Program-made: the position numbers and the translations under genes
Part shown: piece by piece, positions 1-9,805 of the stretch
Position numbering within the stretch: the first letter of the stretch is position 1
How the letters are laid out: each line of letters starts with the position of its first letter
NCBI GenBank assembly: GCA_001940845.1
Contig: MSGV01000029.1
Coordinates: forward strand, 1-64,000
Direction of reading: 5' to 3'
Length of the DNA stretch: 64,000 nt
Origin: Christensenellaceae bacterium Phil7
Lineage (GTDB): Bacteria > Bacillota > Clostridia > Christensenellales > CAG-138
Notes under the pieces: model-generated
The model's input: only the letters and a program-made list of their open reading frames with translations
The model's database searches: none
Told to the model about the DNA's origin: nothing

Positions 1-245
1 TCCCCCCCTGTTAACTCCCTTTTTAAAAATAAATATATCTTCTTTTTCCCTTTTTTTCGGGAATAACGCATAAAAATTTACCCACTGCTCATCTTCCATT
101 TCACAGCATTTTGAGGTATAATATTGGAGTTGGAGTTATTTGTGACTCAAAATCGGTCTAATCAATCGTATTTATATCTCTTGGGAATCAAATGACATTT
201 GACGATATTCAGCTTTATTTAATTTTAAATAGGAAGGAATTGTTT

Positions 246-962
246 ATGAAATACAAACGGGTGCTGCTTAAAATGAGTGGTGAGGTGCTTTCCGGAAATA
301 GTCCAATAGACTTTGATAATGTACTTTCCCATGCTCAGCATATCAAGACATTGCATGATGCCGGTTGTCAAATTGGCATTGTGATTGGCGGCGGTAATAT
401 ATGGCGCGGCAGAAGTGGCGGCAGCATGGATAGGAATCGTGCCGATAGTATTGGTATGTTGGCAACTGCAATGAATTCACTTGCGATGGAACAGGCTCTC
501 ATAGATCTTGGCGTTCCTGTAAAAGTCATGAGTGCAGTGAACATGGAGTTATTCATGGATACTTATTCCGCTCGCTCAGCTAATTCCGCAATCGATGCTG
601 GAAATGTCGTTATATTTGCATGCGGCACCGGTTCTCCTTTCTTTTCTACCGATACAGCTGCTGCACTGCGTGCAGCACAGATTAACGCCGATGCATTGCT
701 TCTAGCCAAAGCAGTTGATGGTATATATACATCAGATCCAAGGGTGGATTCCTCCGCTCGCAGGTATTCTCATGTTAGCTATGATGAAGTGATCGAAAAA
801 AACTTGCATGCAACCGACCTGACTGCAATAAGCTTTTGCCGTGAATATTCTATTCCCATGATTCTCTTTGCAATGAACTCTGGCGAAAGCTTTTTAGATG
901 CAGTCAATGGAGTTAATGCAGGCACAATTGTCGATTCCAGAGCCGATTCTGAACTTGTTTGA
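246..962 (+). CDS. pyrH: UMP kinase
   Basis: MKYKRVLLKMSGEVLSG...IVIGGGNIWRGR...DGIYTSDPR; ATG at 246 preferred over ORF start 192 (aaggaattgttt upstream); followed by frr. Confidence 0.96.
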   Translation: MKYKRVLLKMSGEVLSGNSPIDFDNVLSHAQHIKTLHDAGCQIGIVIGGGNIWRGRSGGSMDRNRADSIGMLATAMNSLAMEQALIDLGVPVKVMSAVNMELFMDTYSARSANSAIDAGNVVIFACGTGSPFFSTDTAAALRAAQINADALLLAKAVDGIYTSDPRVDSSARRYSHVSYDEVIEKNLHATDLTAISFCREYSIPMILFAMNSGESFLDAVNGVNAGTIVDSRADSELV

Positions 963-1070
963 AATGCAAGCTAATATGTTTTTATGAATAGGCAATGAAT
1001 ATGGTTGACAACGAAAGCTTCTTACATTAAAATATTTTTGAATCATTGTTGATAGAAAGGAACTTAACAA

Positions 1071-1622
1071 ATGGATGTTATTGAACTTGCACAGGATAAA
1101 ATGAATAAGACCATCGCTGTGCTCAAGCGCGATCTCGGTTCCCTCCGCGCTGGTAGAGCTAATCCACAGCTTCTTGACCGTATTGTAGTCGATTATTATG
1201 GAACACCCACGCCAATCAATCAAATGGGTACTGTTAGTTCTCCAGAACCCCGTATGCTTGTGATTTCTCTTTGGGATGCTTCCATGCTTTCCGCTGTTGA
1301 AAAGGCAATTCAGAAGTCAGACTTGGGCATCAACCCCACTAACGACGGCAAACTAATCAGGCTTATATTCCCCGAACTCACCGAAGAACGCCGTAAAGAG
1401 CTTGTTAAAATAGTAAAAAAGAAAGCCGAGGAAGCCAAGGTTGCGATTCGTGCCATCCGCAGAGAAGCGAACGAAACGATAAAGAAGGATTGCAAAGACG
1501 GCAGCATCACAGAGGATGATCAAAAGCGACTTGAAGACAAGGCACAAAAGGCAACCGATGCTGCAATCAAGGATATTGATCGAATTTGCACTGAAAAGGA
1601 AAAGGAGCTGCTCGAGGTTTGA
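1071..1622 (+). CDS. frr: ribosome recycling factor
   Basis: LRAGRANPQLLDRIVVDYYGTPTPINQ...LIFPELTEERRKELVK; typical RRF. Confidence 0.97.
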   Translation: MDVIELAQDKMNKTIAVLKRDLGSLRAGRANPQLLDRIVVDYYGTPTPINQMGTVSSPEPRMLVISLWDASMLSAVEKAIQKSDLGINPTNDGKLIRLIFPELTEERRKELVKIVKKKAEEAKVAIRAIRREANETIKKDCKDGSITEDDQKRLEDKAQKATDAAIKDIDRICTEKEKELLEV

Positions 1623-1825
1623 TTGAGTTGCTTGGTCAACCGCTCGACAGAGCGGTTTCTTTGCTCGAAGCAAGGGGCTATCGAATTGAAACCGTGGAGA
1701 CCCGCTCAAGAAAAGGTGTCGAAGGTGACAGTTTACGAGTTATTCGCATCGAAGAACTCGGTTGTGCGGAGCCAATCGTAAGAATAACATATTCTGAATT
1801 CAAAACCAACGTTTCTGGGGAGTGA
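1619..1825 (+). CDS. small PASTA-like protein (68 aa), hypothetical
   Basis: TTG start overlapping the frr stop by 4 nt; 'LLGQPLDRAVSLLEARGYRIETVET' resembles the first half of a PASTA domain. Confidence 0.55.
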   Translation: MIELLGQPLDRAVSLLEARGYRIETVETRSRKGVEGDSLRVIRIEELGCAEPIVRITYSEFKTNVSGE

Positions 1826-1859
1826 ATACATCACACCCCATTTTCAGGTATAAAACATA

Positions 1860-2615
1860 ATGAAGATTTATCCAAAGTTTACCGGTGCTGAGCTGGAAAA
1901 ACTCGGCTTAACCGGCAATATGCCAAAACATGTTGCTATAATCATGGATGGAAATGGACGTTGGGCCAAAGCAAGGCACATGCCCAGAAGCTTCGGGCAT
2001 CGGGCAGGCATGGAGGCCTTACAGGAAATAGTGCGTTCCTCTCACAGCATCGGCATAGAGGTTCTTACTGTTTATGCATTTTCTACAGAAAATTGGCGTC
2101 GTCCGGAATCTGAAATCAATGCCTTATTTTCACTGCTCGTTGAATACTTTTATAAGGAGATCGATGAGTTGGATGCAAATAATGTCAAAATCCATGTCCT
2201 AGGTGATTTATCGCGATTTCCCGCCAAGCTGCGTGAACTCATGGAAACGGCCATTGATCGCACAGCACTTAATAGTGGGTTAAATTTTGCAATAGCACTC
2301 AACTATGGATCACGAGATGAGATCGTCCGCGCAGCCAGAGCCATTGTCCAAGCAAACTTAACTCCGGATGATATAACTGAGGGGATCTTTTCAGAGTATT
2401 TGTATACCAATTCAATATCAGTTCCTGATCCCGATCTCATTATACGCACGGCCGGAGAGCAGCGTCTATCCAACTTTCTTCTCTGGCAGGCTGCTTACTC
2501 TGAATTTGTTTTTACCAATACCACTTTCCCGGACTTTACACCGGAGGCATACTATGAATGCATCAAAGAATTCATGCGGCGAACAAGAAGGTTCGGTAAA
2601 GTTTTACCAAACTGA
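1860..2615 (+). CDS. uppS: isoprenyl (undecaprenyl) diphosphate synthase
   Basis: HVAIIMDGNGRWAKARHMPRSFGHRAG...TVYAFSTENWRRP...DLIIRTAGEQRLSNFLLWQAAYSE. Confidence 0.97.
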   Translation: MKIYPKFTGAELEKLGLTGNMPKHVAIIMDGNGRWAKARHMPRSFGHRAGMEALQEIVRSSHSIGIEVLTVYAFSTENWRRPESEINALFSLLVEYFYKEIDELDANNVKIHVLGDLSRFPAKLRELMETAIDRTALNSGLNFAIALNYGSRDEIVRAARAIVQANLTPDDITEGIFSEYLYTNSISVPDPDLIIRTAGEQRLSNFLLWQAAYSEFVFTNTTFPDFTPEAYYECIKEFMRRTRRFGKVLPN

Positions 2616-2729
2616 TCAGTATAAGCTTTGAATATGATTTATTTGTTAATGCATTCTTCACAATAAGGATGTATAAAAGCATCAGCATCCAAATTATGGA
2701 TGTACTATTATCATAAAGGAAACTATAAT

Positions 2730-3539
2730 ATGAAAGATTTGCCCCTTCGCACAGTCATCGCCATTCTGCTTCTGGCATTGCTTGCTCTTGTCCTTTGGCT
2801 TGGTGGCTGGGTACAGGCCATTATACTAGGCATATTCAGTGCTATGGCCATACACGAGATGAATGATATATTTAAGAAAAAAGATATTCATCCATTTGTC
2901 ATCCCTCATATGATACTCGGAGCGGCTCAATTTGCTGTACTCTTTAAACTTGGTATGAAATGGCTGTTTGCGCTAGTCGTGCTCACATTTTTTTCAATCA
3001 TGATTGAAAGAATACTCAATGGAAAACGAACCAACATCGATCTTGTCGCCTCATTTTCCATGCTTGTCTATCCACTTGCTCCGTTACTGTGTCTGGGAGC
3101 TGTAGGCTTTGATAACTCGGATTACTCGCGCATAGCTTTATTCTGCTGTTTTGCTGGGCCATGCATGGCTGATAATGCCGCATACATGGTCGGTTCTATT
3201 TGCGGGAAACATAAACTCTGTCCCGAAATCAGCCCCAACAAAACTACTGAAGGAGCTGTCAGCGGACTGATTGGCGGAGCGCTTGGAGGCATTCTTGCCT
3301 ACTTTATTCAGAAGCTTTGGGGATTTGATATTTCCATTTGGGCTCTACTAATAATTTGCTTCCTGGGAGGTTTTATCGGACAATTTGGAGATTTACTCTC
3401 ATCGACCTATAAAAGATGGGCCGGAGTAAAGGATTTCGGCAATATTTTTCCAGGTCACGGTGGGGTCATGGATAGGCTTGACAGTGCAATGATCGCTGCA
3501 CCCATGGTGCTTGCTGCATTTACTTTATTCATAAAATAA
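2730..3539 (+). CDS. cdsA: phosphatidate cytidylyltransferase
   Basis: Multi-TM protein; C-terminal signature GDLLSSTYKRWAGVKDFGNIFPGHGGVMDRLDS. Confidence 0.95.
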   Translation: MKDLPLRTVIAILLLALLALVLWLGGWVQAIILGIFSAMAIHEMNDIFKKKDIHPFVIPHMILGAAQFAVLFKLGMKWLFALVVLTFFSIMIERILNGKRTNIDLVASFSMLVYPLAPLLCLGAVGFDNSDYSRIALFCCFAGPCMADNAAYMVGSICGKHKLCPEISPNKTTEGAVSGLIGGALGGILAYFIQKLWGFDISIWALLIICFLGGFIGQFGDLLSSTYKRWAGVKDFGNIFPGHGGVMDRLDSAMIAAPMVLAAFTLFIK

Positions 3540-3553
3540 TCAGAGGAAAATCA

Positions 3554-4705
3554 ATGAAAAATCTTGCGGTGTTCGGCTCAACAGGTTCCATTGGAAAACA
3601 GACGCTTTCTGTTGCGCAATTTCATAGGGACGAGTTTTGTGTCAAGGCTTTGATCGCCGACTCAAACGCTATGCTTATGCTCCAGCAAATCGAATGCTTT
3701 CATCCCGATTTTGTCGGAATGTATTCTGCAGAATCAGCTAAGCTCATTCGAGAACATCACCCGGAGCTCATTGTGGTGAGCTGCGATGAAGTGAACATGC
3801 TGGCCTCATTGCCCGAAGTGGACATTGTTGTAAATGGAGTCAGTGGCTTTGCAGGACTTGCACCATTGATAAACGCATTAAAATCCGGTAAAACCGTTGC
3901 GCTTGCAAACAAGGAAAGCATTGTCTGTGCACATCATGTTATCAACAAAACCATTGATGAATTTGGCGGCAGGATCATTCCCGTGGATAGCGAACAAAGT
4001 GCCATCTTTCAATGTATCTCTGCCGGTAAGCATGATGATATCAAAAGGCTTATTTTGACCGCTTCCGGAGGTATGTTCCGTGATTTTACGCAAGATGAAC
4101 TTTCAACAGTCACACCTCAAATGGCACTCAACCATCCGACTTGGAGCATGGGTGGTAAGATAACGATCGATTCATCCTCTCTCTTCAATAAAGGACTCGA
4201 ACTTATGGAGGCCGGTTGGCTTTTTAATATTGATCCCGATAGAATCAGCATTCTTATCCATCCTCAATCCATCGTTCACTCAATGGTAGAATTCACGGAT
4301 GGATCCGTTATTGCTCAGCTTAGCTCTGCGGATATGCGGCTTGCTATACAGTATGCGCTTACCTATCCTGACCGAATCATATCCGAGATCCCAGAGCTTG
4401 ACCTTACTAAGCTTTCCGGACTTACATTTTTTAAGCCAGATTGCGAACGCTTTCCTGCTATATCACTTGCTTATGAGGCGTTCAAGGATGGAGAGGTTCT
4501 GCCGATTGCATATAATGCGGCGAATGAGGTTGCTGTTGCTCATTTCATGCGCAATGAAATTGGGTTCACCGATATTCCAAAATGCGTAGAAAGCACGATG
4601 AACCGCATGATTCATTCTGAAAAATGCATTGATTCACTTGAAAAGGTCTATGAAATTGACCTTGAAGCAAGAAATCTTGCTAAGACTTTCTGTAAAAATA
4701 ATTGA
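3554..4705 (+). CDS. dxr: 1-deoxy-D-xylulose 5-phosphate reductoisomerase
   Basis: AVFGSTGSIGKQTL...ALANKESIV...PVDSEQSAIFQC...HPQSIVHSMVEFTDGS. Confidence 0.97.
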   Translation: MKNLAVFGSTGSIGKQTLSVAQFHRDEFCVKALIADSNAMLMLQQIECFHPDFVGMYSAESAKLIREHHPELIVVSCDEVNMLASLPEVDIVVNGVSGFAGLAPLINALKSGKTVALANKESIVCAHHVINKTIDEFGGRIIPVDSEQSAIFQCISAGKHDDIKRLILTASGGMFRDFTQDELSTVTPQMALNHPTWSMGGKITIDSSSLFNKGLELMEAGWLFNIDPDRISILIHPQSIVHSMVEFTDGSVIAQLSSADMRLAIQYALTYPDRIISEIPELDLTKLSGLTFFKPDCERFPAISLAYEAFKDGEVLPIAYNAANEVAVAHFMRNEIGFTDIPKCVESTMNRMIHSEKCIDSLEKVYEIDLEARNLAKTFCKNN

Positions 4706-4735
4706 TTATTTTCATTTAACTAAAAGGAGAGTGCT

Positions 4736-5818
4736 ATGACATTACTTTATATTTTGCTTGCAATACTTATCCTTGCGTTTCTCATTTTCTTTCATGAGCT
4801 TGGTCATTTTGCCATGGGAAAAGCGCTTGGTTTTCGTGTGCTGGGTTTCTCAATGGGCTTTGGACCCGCCCTTGTAAAATTCAAAAAGGGTGAAACAGAA
4901 TATTCGCTGCGTGCCATACCATTTGGCGGTGCCTGTATGTTTGATGGTGAAGATGAGGACGCTCAAAACGATCCTCGCAGATTCAATGCGCAGCCTGTAT
5001 GGAAGCGTTTCCTTGTTATCCTTGCAGGTCCGTTCATGAACGTTCTATTGGCATTCCTTGTGGCCTTTATAGTAATGCTGAGTGCTCCGGTTCCGATTTA
5101 TGCTATCGATTCTGCAACCGGAGACAATATTCCATACATAGTCACGGTTGCGGATAAAAGTGCGGCCGCCGAGGCAGGCATACTCCCAAACGATATTGTT
5201 ATTGCAATAGATGGAAAAAGTCCGCTCAATGCAAATGATTCGATTAATTCCTCCGATGCCCTCGTCTCGCTCATCGCTTCGGCAAATGATACGTTGACTA
5301 TAACTGTTGAGAGAGATGGTGCGCAAAAGGATATCATCGTTTCAGGCATATACAATGCACAGCTTGGTAAAAACCAACTTGGCATAACCATAGGATCCGT
5401 CTCGACCGGAACTAAGCATTATACGATCGGAGAGGCTTTCATCAACGCATTCGAATATCTCGGTCAAATAATCAAGCTTACCGTCGAAGGCATTGCCGGC
5501 ATGTTTAAAAACGGAATACACCAAGGTGATATATCTGGCGTGGTTGGAGCAGTAGCAGTCATGGCGGATGTTGCAAACGAAAGTCTGTTGAATCTCGTTT
5601 ACATTGCCATCGTTCTATCTCTCAGCCTTGGTTTATTTAATTTAATTCCCTTTCCTGCACTTGATGGCGGCAGACTGCTATTCCTTCTCATAGAGGCGAT
5701 AATCGGAAAACCACTAAACCGCAAAGTCGAAGGTATTATCAATGCAGTCGGATTGGCTCTGCTCTTTGGGCTCATGATAATTGTCACAATATCCGATGTC
5801 ATAGGTCTGTTTAAATAA
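4736..5818 (+). CDS. rseP: site-2 protease family zinc metalloprotease
   Basis: HELGHFAMGKALGF (HExxH), PDZ region, LVYIAIVLSLSLGLFNLIPFPALDGGRL. Confidence 0.95.
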   Translation: MTLLYILLAILILAFLIFFHELGHFAMGKALGFRVLGFSMGFGPALVKFKKGETEYSLRAIPFGGACMFDGEDEDAQNDPRRFNAQPVWKRFLVILAGPFMNVLLAFLVAFIVMLSAPVPIYAIDSATGDNIPYIVTVADKSAAAEAGILPNDIVIAIDGKSPLNANDSINSSDALVSLIASANDTLTITVERDGAQKDIIVSGIYNAQLGKNQLGITIGSVSTGTKHYTIGEAFINAFEYLGQIIKLTVEGIAGMFKNGIHQGDISGVVGAVAVMADVANESLLNLVYIAIVLSLSLGLFNLIPFPALDGGRLLFLLIEAIIGKPLNRKVEGIINAVGLALLFGLMIIVTISDVIGLFK

Positions 5819-5850
5819 TCGCTTATTAAATCGCCGATTCAGTTATATTT

Positions 5851-5897
5851 GAAATTCGCTAAAGATGTTCTTCATTTTTTGGCGAATTTCATTTTTA
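5851..5897 (+). terminator. inverted repeat / probable Rho-independent terminator after rseP
   Basis: GAAATTCGC...GCGAATTTC perfect 9-bp stem followed by ATTTTTATT. Confidence 0.6.
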
Positions 5898-6097
5898 TTG
5901 TTAACTTCAAGCAGTTATCTTCCCAAGCATAAACTCACGGTTCTTGAGATAATTGATGTGCATATAGTTGAGCTGTGTAGTGCCGCTTAGATCAGAAATA
6001 ATCGTCGTGTTAGTTTTCAGCAAAAATAGACGTTAAATTCTTCCTTTATAACTCATATCAAAATAATTGGGCCGCTTTGTACGGCGACCCATTAATC

Positions 6098-6556
6098 CTA
6101 CATCGCTTTGATTTCTCCGCATGCAATTTTTGCCCCTGAATTTCCAGCAGGCTGTGAAATGAAATCATCAAAGCTTTCATGTACAACGATTGTTCTTCCA
6201 ATTACATCCCAGGGCTCAAAGCTATCGGTCAGTAAAGCCATAAATGCACGTTTGCCGCATCCAAGTAACGGAGGAAGATCTCCCGCGTGTTTTGGATGCG
6301 TGCAGCTCCCCGGATTATAATGTCCATCCGTATTAGAAAAATCATCACCTGTGCAGTTGCTTCCAGCATGAATATGGAGTGCAAAGAATCGTTTTCCACA
6401 TACTTCATCCGAAACCGGAAGACCATTTACACGTATAGATATTAGACTTCCGTCCTTCTGCGGATAAAAATACGCATCACCCATGATTCCGGGGTATTTA
6501 TCACTTCCAATAAGCTTTGCATATGCAACAGGTCTGCCGAAAAAGACATCAAACAT
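6098..6556 (-). CDS. Cu/Zn superoxide dismutase family protein (no signal peptide)
   Basis: LHIHAGSNCTG, GHYNPGSCTHPKHAGDLPPL, VVHESFDDF, IACGEI: metal-ligand and disulfide positions of SodC all present. Confidence 0.88.
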   Translation of the reverse strand: MFDVFFGRPVAYAKLIGSDKYPGIMGDAYFYPQKDGSLISIRVNGLPVSDEVCGKRFFALHIHAGSNCTGDDFSNTDGHYNPGSCTHPKHAGDLPPLLGCGKRAFMALLTDSFEPWDVIGRTIVVHESFDDFISQPAGNSGAKIACGEIKAM

Positions 6557-6617
6557 ATATTTCCTCTTTCATATTATTAAAAAACATATTACTTCTTTGT
6601 TTTTCTGTAAATTATAC

Positions 6618-6646
6618 TTGAAATGTTCCAAGAATATGTGTACAAT
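6618..6646 (+). promoter_or_regulatory. sigma-A-type promoter upstream of radC
   Basis: TTGAAA-N17-TACAAT. Confidence 0.6.
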
Positions 6647-6696
6647 AATAAATAGGCATCAAATAAACAAAATGGTTTAAGGAGGAACCGCCGGCT

Positions 6697-7500
6697 GTGG
6701 AAAAAACAAATGCGGACTGTTCAACAGAAAATATCAAGCTCTCTCGATCCGAAAAAACGCCGAAATCTATGAGTTCGCTTCATTCCGGACATCGCGAAAG
6801 AGTCCGTCAAAGTTTTATTGACAGAGGCTGTACCTTAAGCGGAATGTATGAGCATCAAGTCCTCGAAATGCTGCTGTTCTATTGTCAAAAAAGGGCTGAT
6901 GTGAATCCATTGGCTCATAAATTACTTAATTATTTCGGTTCACTGTACAATGTTCTCAATGCCGACAAGGCTGAGCTATCGCGCTTCGGCTTGTCGGATA
7001 ATACAATCATGCTTATCAAGCTGTCCAACTGCATATCAACGTATTCAGAGGAAGTGCAGTATAAGAATAGTAGATTTACGACTCTTGATTCCATAATCGA
7101 TTTTTCTTATAAGGTGCTTGGTAAGTATACAGACGAAAAGGTCTGCGTTATTTGTTTGAATGTATCCCAAAGGCTCCTTCATTATGAATGTATTGATTTT
7201 GGCCTGCCCAGCAAATCCGAATTTCCGCGCAGACGTATAATCGAGATCGCACTCCACCATAATGCTGTCAATCTCGTTATAGCTCATAATCATCCATCGG
7301 GAGTATGCTCTCCGTCAACTCAAGACATCAATGGCACAGAGCTTCTCTACCAAATGCTCTTTGATTTGAACATACGGCTCGTTGAACATGTCATTGTAGC
7401 TTATCCGCATTGCTATGCGGTAATGAATGGGTATATAAAAGATATAACCGCATCTGGAGACCAAGCTGAAGAAAAGTCCGGTTATGTTACTGACTTTTAA
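6697..7500 (+). CDS. radC: RadC family JAB/MPN domain protein
   Basis: JAMM signature AHNHPSGVCSPSTQD; N-terminal helix-hairpin-helix-like region; adjacent to maf. Confidence 0.9.
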   Translation: MEKTNADCSTENIKLSRSEKTPKSMSSLHSGHRERVRQSFIDRGCTLSGMYEHQVLEMLLFYCQKRADVNPLAHKLLNYFGSLYNVLNADKAELSRFGLSDNTIMLIKLSNCISTYSEEVQYKNSRFTTLDSIIDFSYKVLGKYTDEKVCVICLNVSQRLLHYECIDFGLPSKSEFPRRRIIEIALHHNAVNLVIAHNHPSGVCSPSTQDINGTELLYQMLFDLNIRLVEHVIVAYPHCYAVMNGYIKDITASGDQAEEKSGYVTDF

Positions 7501-8083
7501 ATTCCGGTAATATTCCGATATTCTTAAGCATTCTATATAGTTCTGGCAGTGGTAATCCAATAATTGTAAAATAATTACCAATTATTCTATCCACAAACAT
7601 TCCAAATGGTCCTTGAATTCCATATGCGCCGGCCTTATCCATTGGCTCACCGGATGACACATAGGCATTGATTTCTTCATCGCTCAATTGGCTGAGTTTA
7701 ACCAATGTTGTGCTGACATCAAGCTGCATGCCTTCCTCTGTAACCACCGAAACTCCGGTATATACCGTATGGGTCCTTCCGGAAAGCATTCGTAAAATGC
7801 GCATCGCATCCTGCTCGCTGCGTGGTTTTCCGATAATCTTCCCCTCGAAAGCAACAACGGTATCCGCTCCGATGACTGCAATATCCTCTGCTTTCTTTCC
7901 ATCTGAAATCAAGCGCAGGAATACCTCCCTTGCTTTCATTTCCGCGAGAGCAGAGACCAGCGCATGTGGATTTTGCTCATCGATCTCCTCGTTAGCGTTG
8001 CTCACAACTACGTCATAGCTGTAACCGCACATATCCATAAGCTGACGGCGTCGCTGTGATGAACTGGCAAGTACAAGATGCAT
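7487..8083 (-). CDS. maf: Maf family nucleoside triphosphate pyrophosphatase
   Basis: LVLASSSQRRRQLMDMCG...VIGADTVVAFEGKIIGKPRSEQDAMRILRMLSGRTHTVYTGV. Confidence 0.96.
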   Translation of the reverse strand: MHLVLASSSQRRRQLMDMCGYSYDVVVSNANEEIDEQNPHALVSALAEMKAREVFLRLISDGKKAEDIAVIGADTVVAFEGKIIGKPRSEQDAMRILRMLSGRTHTVYTGVSVVTEEGMQLDVSTTLVKLSQLSDEEINAYVSSGEPMDKAGAYGIQGPFGMFVDRIIGNYFTIIGLPLPELYRMLKNIGILPEFKSQ

Positions 8084-8238
8084 AATCTTACATATTTCCT
8101 TTCATTTTTTCACATTTCGAGCATTTTCATGACTCAATTATGATTTTAGCAAAATAATAGCGATTATGCAAGCATGAAAGCTATAATTTTCAGGTGGGGA
8201 AAAGTGGTGCTAAAATTCAAAAAAATTGCCAAATAGTA

Positions 8239-8267
8239 TTGACTTTGCATTGAAATCGTTGTATGAT
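8239..8267 (+). promoter_or_regulatory. sigma-A-type promoter upstream of mraZ / dcw cluster
   Basis: TTGACT-N17-TATGAT, about 70 nt before mraZ ATG. Confidence 0.65.
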
Positions 8268-8337
8268 TACTCTTGAGGATAGATATACATTTTTCCCGTC
8301 CGACAAATCCATTTATATTAACTGAAAGGAGCACGGA

Positions 8338-8847
8338 ATGAGCAGTTCTGATTTTTCAAATCCTAACTTCTTTGGTTTCTCAACCAATTCCGTTGACTCC
8401 AAAGGGCGAGTATTCGTTCCAACTAAATGGCGCGGTAAGATCAGTGAGTCGGTTATGCTGCATATCGGACTCGGACGCGAAGGCGAAGGACGTTATCTTG
8501 AGCTTACCAATATTGAAATTTTTCAAAAATTAATTGATCGTGTGACAAAATTATCTGCCACTAACCGCAGATATGAAGCATTAAAGCGAAATCTTTTTGG
8601 TAAGACGGAGGAGATCACACTGGACAAGCAATATCGAATCCTGCTTCCAAAACATTTGATCGAATATGCCGAACTTGATGACGAGATCATTATGATTGGC
8701 TCTGGAGATCATATTCAGCTTTGGAATCCCAATATTTACCGTAATGTTGATGAGAGCTACAGTCACAATGATTTCTGCGATGATCTCCAGAAGCTCGATC
8801 ACGATCTTGATTTAACTTCCGTCGATGGAGGTACTATACATGGTTGA
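8338..8847 (+). CDS. mraZ: transcriptional regulator / division protein MraZ
   Basis: NSVDSKGRVFVPTKWR...EEITLDKQYRILLPKHLIEYAELDDEIIMIGSGDHIQLWNP; first gene of dcw cluster. Confidence 0.93.
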   Translation: MSSSDFSNPNFFGFSTNSVDSKGRVFVPTKWRGKISESVMLHIGLGREGEGRYLELTNIEIFQKLIDRVTKLSATNRRYEALKRNLFGKTEEITLDKQYRILLPKHLIEYAELDDEIIMIGSGDHIQLWNPNIYRNVDESYSHNDFCDDLQKLDHDLDLTSVDGGTIHG

Positions 8848-9805
8848 TACATATCACGTTCCGATTATGTTTGATGAAGTGATGCAGCTGCTGCATCCTG
8901 AACGCGGAGGTATCTTTGTCGATGGAACCCTTGGCGGCGGCGGGCATAGCGCAGGCATATTGGAACGTCTTCCGGTTGGATCAAAGCTCTTCGGCATTGA
9001 TCGAGATGACGAAGCACTTGCCTCAGCTGGAGCAAGGCTCTCAGGTTATGAAGGTTTCACCCCCATAAAGGGCAATTTCTTTAATATGAAAACGCTTATG
9101 CGGTCAGCCGGAATTAAGTGTGTCGATGGAATATTGCTGGATCTAGGGGTCAGTTCGCACCAGTTGGACGCCGGAGAGAGGGGATTCTCCTACTCATTTG
9201 ATGCAAAGCTCGACATGAGAATGGATCAGTCCCAGCCATTCAGTGCTTATGATGTGGTCAACGGCTATACCTCAAAGCAGCTATTTGAAACCATACGTAA
9301 TTATGGAGAGGAGCGATTCAGTTCCCGAATAGCGAATGCAATCGTTGCAGCCAGAGAAAAACATCCCATTACTACTACTACAGAATTAGCTGCAATAATC
9401 AAGGCTGCAATACCTGCAGCAGCGAGGCGCGATGGCCCGCATCCTGCTCGAAGAACGTTTCAGGCCATAAGAATAGAGGTAAATTGTGAATTAAATGGAC
9501 TTGAGTCCGCCATCGAGGATGCAGTTGACCTGCTTAGTCCCAATGGAGTGATCGCAATAATATCCTTTCATTCACTTGAAGCCCGTATTGTAAAAACCAC
9601 TTTGCGAAGGCTTGCAAACCCTTGTACATGCCCCAGTAATGCTCCGGTGTGTATCTGTGGGAAAAAGCCTATCGTTAAACTGCTGACTGGTAAACCAATA
9701 ACAGCAAGTAATGCCGAATTGGAAAGCAATCCGCGGGCCCGCAGTGCAGAACTGAGGGCTGCATCAAAACTCATAATCGAAGGAGGACAAACATATAATG
9801 AGTAG
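8840..9805 (+). CDS. rsmH: 16S rRNA (cytosine1402-N4)-methyltransferase
   Basis: HVPIMFDEVMQLLHPERGGIFVDGTLGGGGHS...GILLDLGVSSHQLD...; ATG 8840 with GGAGGT upstream. Confidence 0.97.
   Translation: MVDTYHVPIMFDEVMQLLHPERGGIFVDGTLGGGGHSAGILERLPVGSKLFGIDRDDEALASAGARLSGYEGFTPIKGNFFNMKTLMRSAGIKCVDGILLDLGVSSHQLDAGERGFSYSFDAKLDMRMDQSQPFSAYDVVNGYTSKQLFETIRNYGEERFSSRIANAIVAAREKHPITTTTELAAIIKAAIPAAARRDGPHPARRTFQAIRIEVNCELNGLESAIEDAVDLLSPNGVIAIISFHSLEARIVKTTLRRLANPCTCPSNAPVCICGKKPIVKLLTGKPITASNAELESNPRARSAELRAASKLIIEGGQTYNE

Noticed and set aside
1-190. Pyrimidine-rich start of the window (Cs, T-runs) as possible regulatory RNA
   Set aside because: No recognisable riboswitch or T-box elements; a TATAAT exists at 117-122 but the -35 is poor, so no firm call.
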